Shown here piece after piece: positions 63,133 through 64,000 of a DNA stretch of 64,000 nucleotides. Location of the stretch: NCBI GenBank assembly GCA_963724285.1, contig CAVRUD010000005.1, forward strand, positions 62,001 through 126,000. Reading direction: 5' to 3'. The position numbers and the translations under genes are program-made. Below the pieces are notes generated by a model. That model was not told the origin of the DNA. It did not search any database and was given only the letters and a program-made list of their open reading frames with translations. Source of the stretch: CAVRUD01 sp963724285 (GTDB taxonomy: Bacteria > Chloroflexota > Chloroflexia > Thermomicrobiales > UBA6265). Each line of letters begins with the position of its first letter. The stretch's first letter is position 1.

Positions 63133-64000
63133 GTGGACGCTACTGACTGGAACGCGGCTGGTGACAGAACGCCCGACGGCGACAGCCTGGATGACAACCG
63201 CCTCCAGGCCGTGAATGTTGCCGTTGACGGCGGCTTCAAGAGTGGCAGCGACGGACTGCTGACCTACGGCGTCACCGCGCGTCAACGCCGCTCGGTCGAC
63301 ATCGGTCAACTCGTATGGGTACCGTTGCGCAAAAAGCTGGCCTTGGGCATCGTCGTTGCGGAGCGGACAGAGCCGACCCCGTATGCACTCAAGCAGGTCC
63401 ACTCGCCGGTGGAACCGACCTTCCGCCTGGACCCGGACCGGCTGATGACCGGCGCATGGCTGGCCAGGGAGACACGTTGCAGCCTCTTCGCGGCGCTGTC
63501 TCCATTTCTGCCGCCCGGTGTCTCTCATCGAGCCGTTGAACACCTCCGGTTGGCGGACGGGATCGATCCGGAAGAGGTCGATGTTACCCCTGCCCAGCGC
63601 CGCCTGCTGCGCTTCTTAGCCGAGCGTGAGGACGATGTCAGCCTCGATGCGGCCAGGGCGGCGCTCCAGACATCCCTAACGACCGTCGTCGCGAAGCTGG
63701 TCGAGCGTGGATTCGTCGAACGAACCGCTCAAGTGGTCCATTCCATTCCGGCGTCCCGCCAGGAGCGCTTTGTCCGGCTGATGCAGCCCGATCCCACCGC
63801 GGTGGCGAATGCGCCGAAGCAACGCGCCCTCCACGAACATCTCGTCCAACGCTCCCGGCTCACTCCGGTCGGCGGAGATGGATTGGTGCGGCTGGACGAC
63901 GCTCTGGCGCGTACCGGCACGGATCACGCGGCCGCTGCCGCATTGGAACGCAAAGGCATCATCCAGCTACTTCGCCAGCCTCAAAGCCCCGGTGCGAAGG
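63133..64000 (+). CDS. priA: primosomal protein N' (PriA), partial at the window edge
   Basis: At least 289 codons with no stop before the window ends. The first possible start is the GTG at 63133, since an in-frame TAA lies at 63121. The N-terminal 3'-DNA-binding domain is clear: VNVAVDGGFKSGSDGLLTYG, RRSVDIGQLVWVPLRKKLAL and GIVVAERTEPTPYALKQVHS, followed by TFRLDPDRLMTGAWLARETR. A winged-helix region and the start of the linker follow. The helicase motifs lie beyond the window. PriA restarts stalled replication forks. GGGAAG lies 12 bases before the start. Confidence 0.88.
   Translation, partial: MDATDWNAAGDRTPDGDSLDDNRLQAVNVAVDGGFKSGSDGLLTYGVTARQRRSVDIGQLVWVPLRKKLALGIVVAERTEPTPYALKQVHSPVEPTFRLDPDRLMTGAWLARETRCSLFAALSPFLPPGVSHRAVEHLRLADGIDPEEVDVTPAQRRLLRFLAEREDDVSLDAARAALQTSLTTVVAKLVERGFVERTAQVVHSIPASRQERFVRLMQPDPTAVANAPKQRALHEHLVQRSRLTPVGGDGLVRLDDALARTGTDHAAAAALERKGIIQLLRQPQSPGAK

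Overview
The window is a single high-GC chromosomal segment with closely packed genes on both strands and no phage or plasmid backbone. Housekeeping genes (uvrC, tsaC, rarA, rph, a disordered-tailed RluB-type synthase, cmk, plsC, obgE, a primary sigma factor, lysA, coaE, mutY, priA) lie beside DUF305, DUF3105, DUF2243, DUF885 and M42 genes. Many starts are GTG or TTG and many genes overlap by 4 bases. This mix fits a Chloroflexota bacterium, most likely near the Thermomicrobia. That placement is inferred from gene content and composition, not from any marker-gene comparison.

Layout. 0-15 kb: a terminator-bounded small gene, glgX, a MarR regulator, a NarL/NarX-like two-component pair, an ITPase-like hydrolase, redox and metabolic enzymes (PNPOx-like, SDR, FAH-family, LpdA), a cupin, and an unusual protein joining a restriction-endonuclease-like region to a hypoxanthine phosphoribosyltransferase-like domain. 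An orphan secretion-type ATPase follows. 15-19 kb: a MoxR/BchI-type ATPase and a von Willebrand factor A protein under a clear promoter, both frameshifted. 19-23.4 kb: a very GC-rich island starting at a 199-bp MITE-like element, holding a SoxC/SorA-type molybdoenzyme with its cytochrome partner and a divergent Tat-exported protein. 23.4-33 kb: a broken cupin, a DUF2243 membrane protein, an M42 peptidase, phosphoesterase, amidase, endonuclease III-like glycosylase, MFS transporter and DUF885 protein. 33-46.7 kb: DNA repair, tRNA and rRNA modification, nucleotide and lipid genes in tight same-strand runs. 46.8-63 kb: sigma factor, lysA, ABC-F protein, coaE, DsbA-like protein, Hsp20, mutY, DUF305/DUF3105, a secreted S41 peptidase, a second MITE-like element and a class-III aminotransferase. 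The window ends inside priA, which has no stop codon here.

The most striking general feature is the number of single-base lesions in otherwise conserved genes. There are three in-frame nonsense codons (FAH-family protein, Tat protein, cupin) and at least eight 1-nt indels (MoxR ATPase, VWA protein twice, rarA, ABC-F, mutY twice, DUF305). The flanking reading frames remain intact in every case. Residual sequencing error is the simplest explanation, but real pseudogenisation or recoding cannot be excluded from the sequence alone.

The best candidates for new biology are the nuclease-phosphoribosyltransferase fusion, the c-type cytochrome lacking one heme-binding cysteine, the HisC-like protein lacking the usual PLP lysine, and the two unrelated MITE-like elements that both sit in duplicated CTAG targets.
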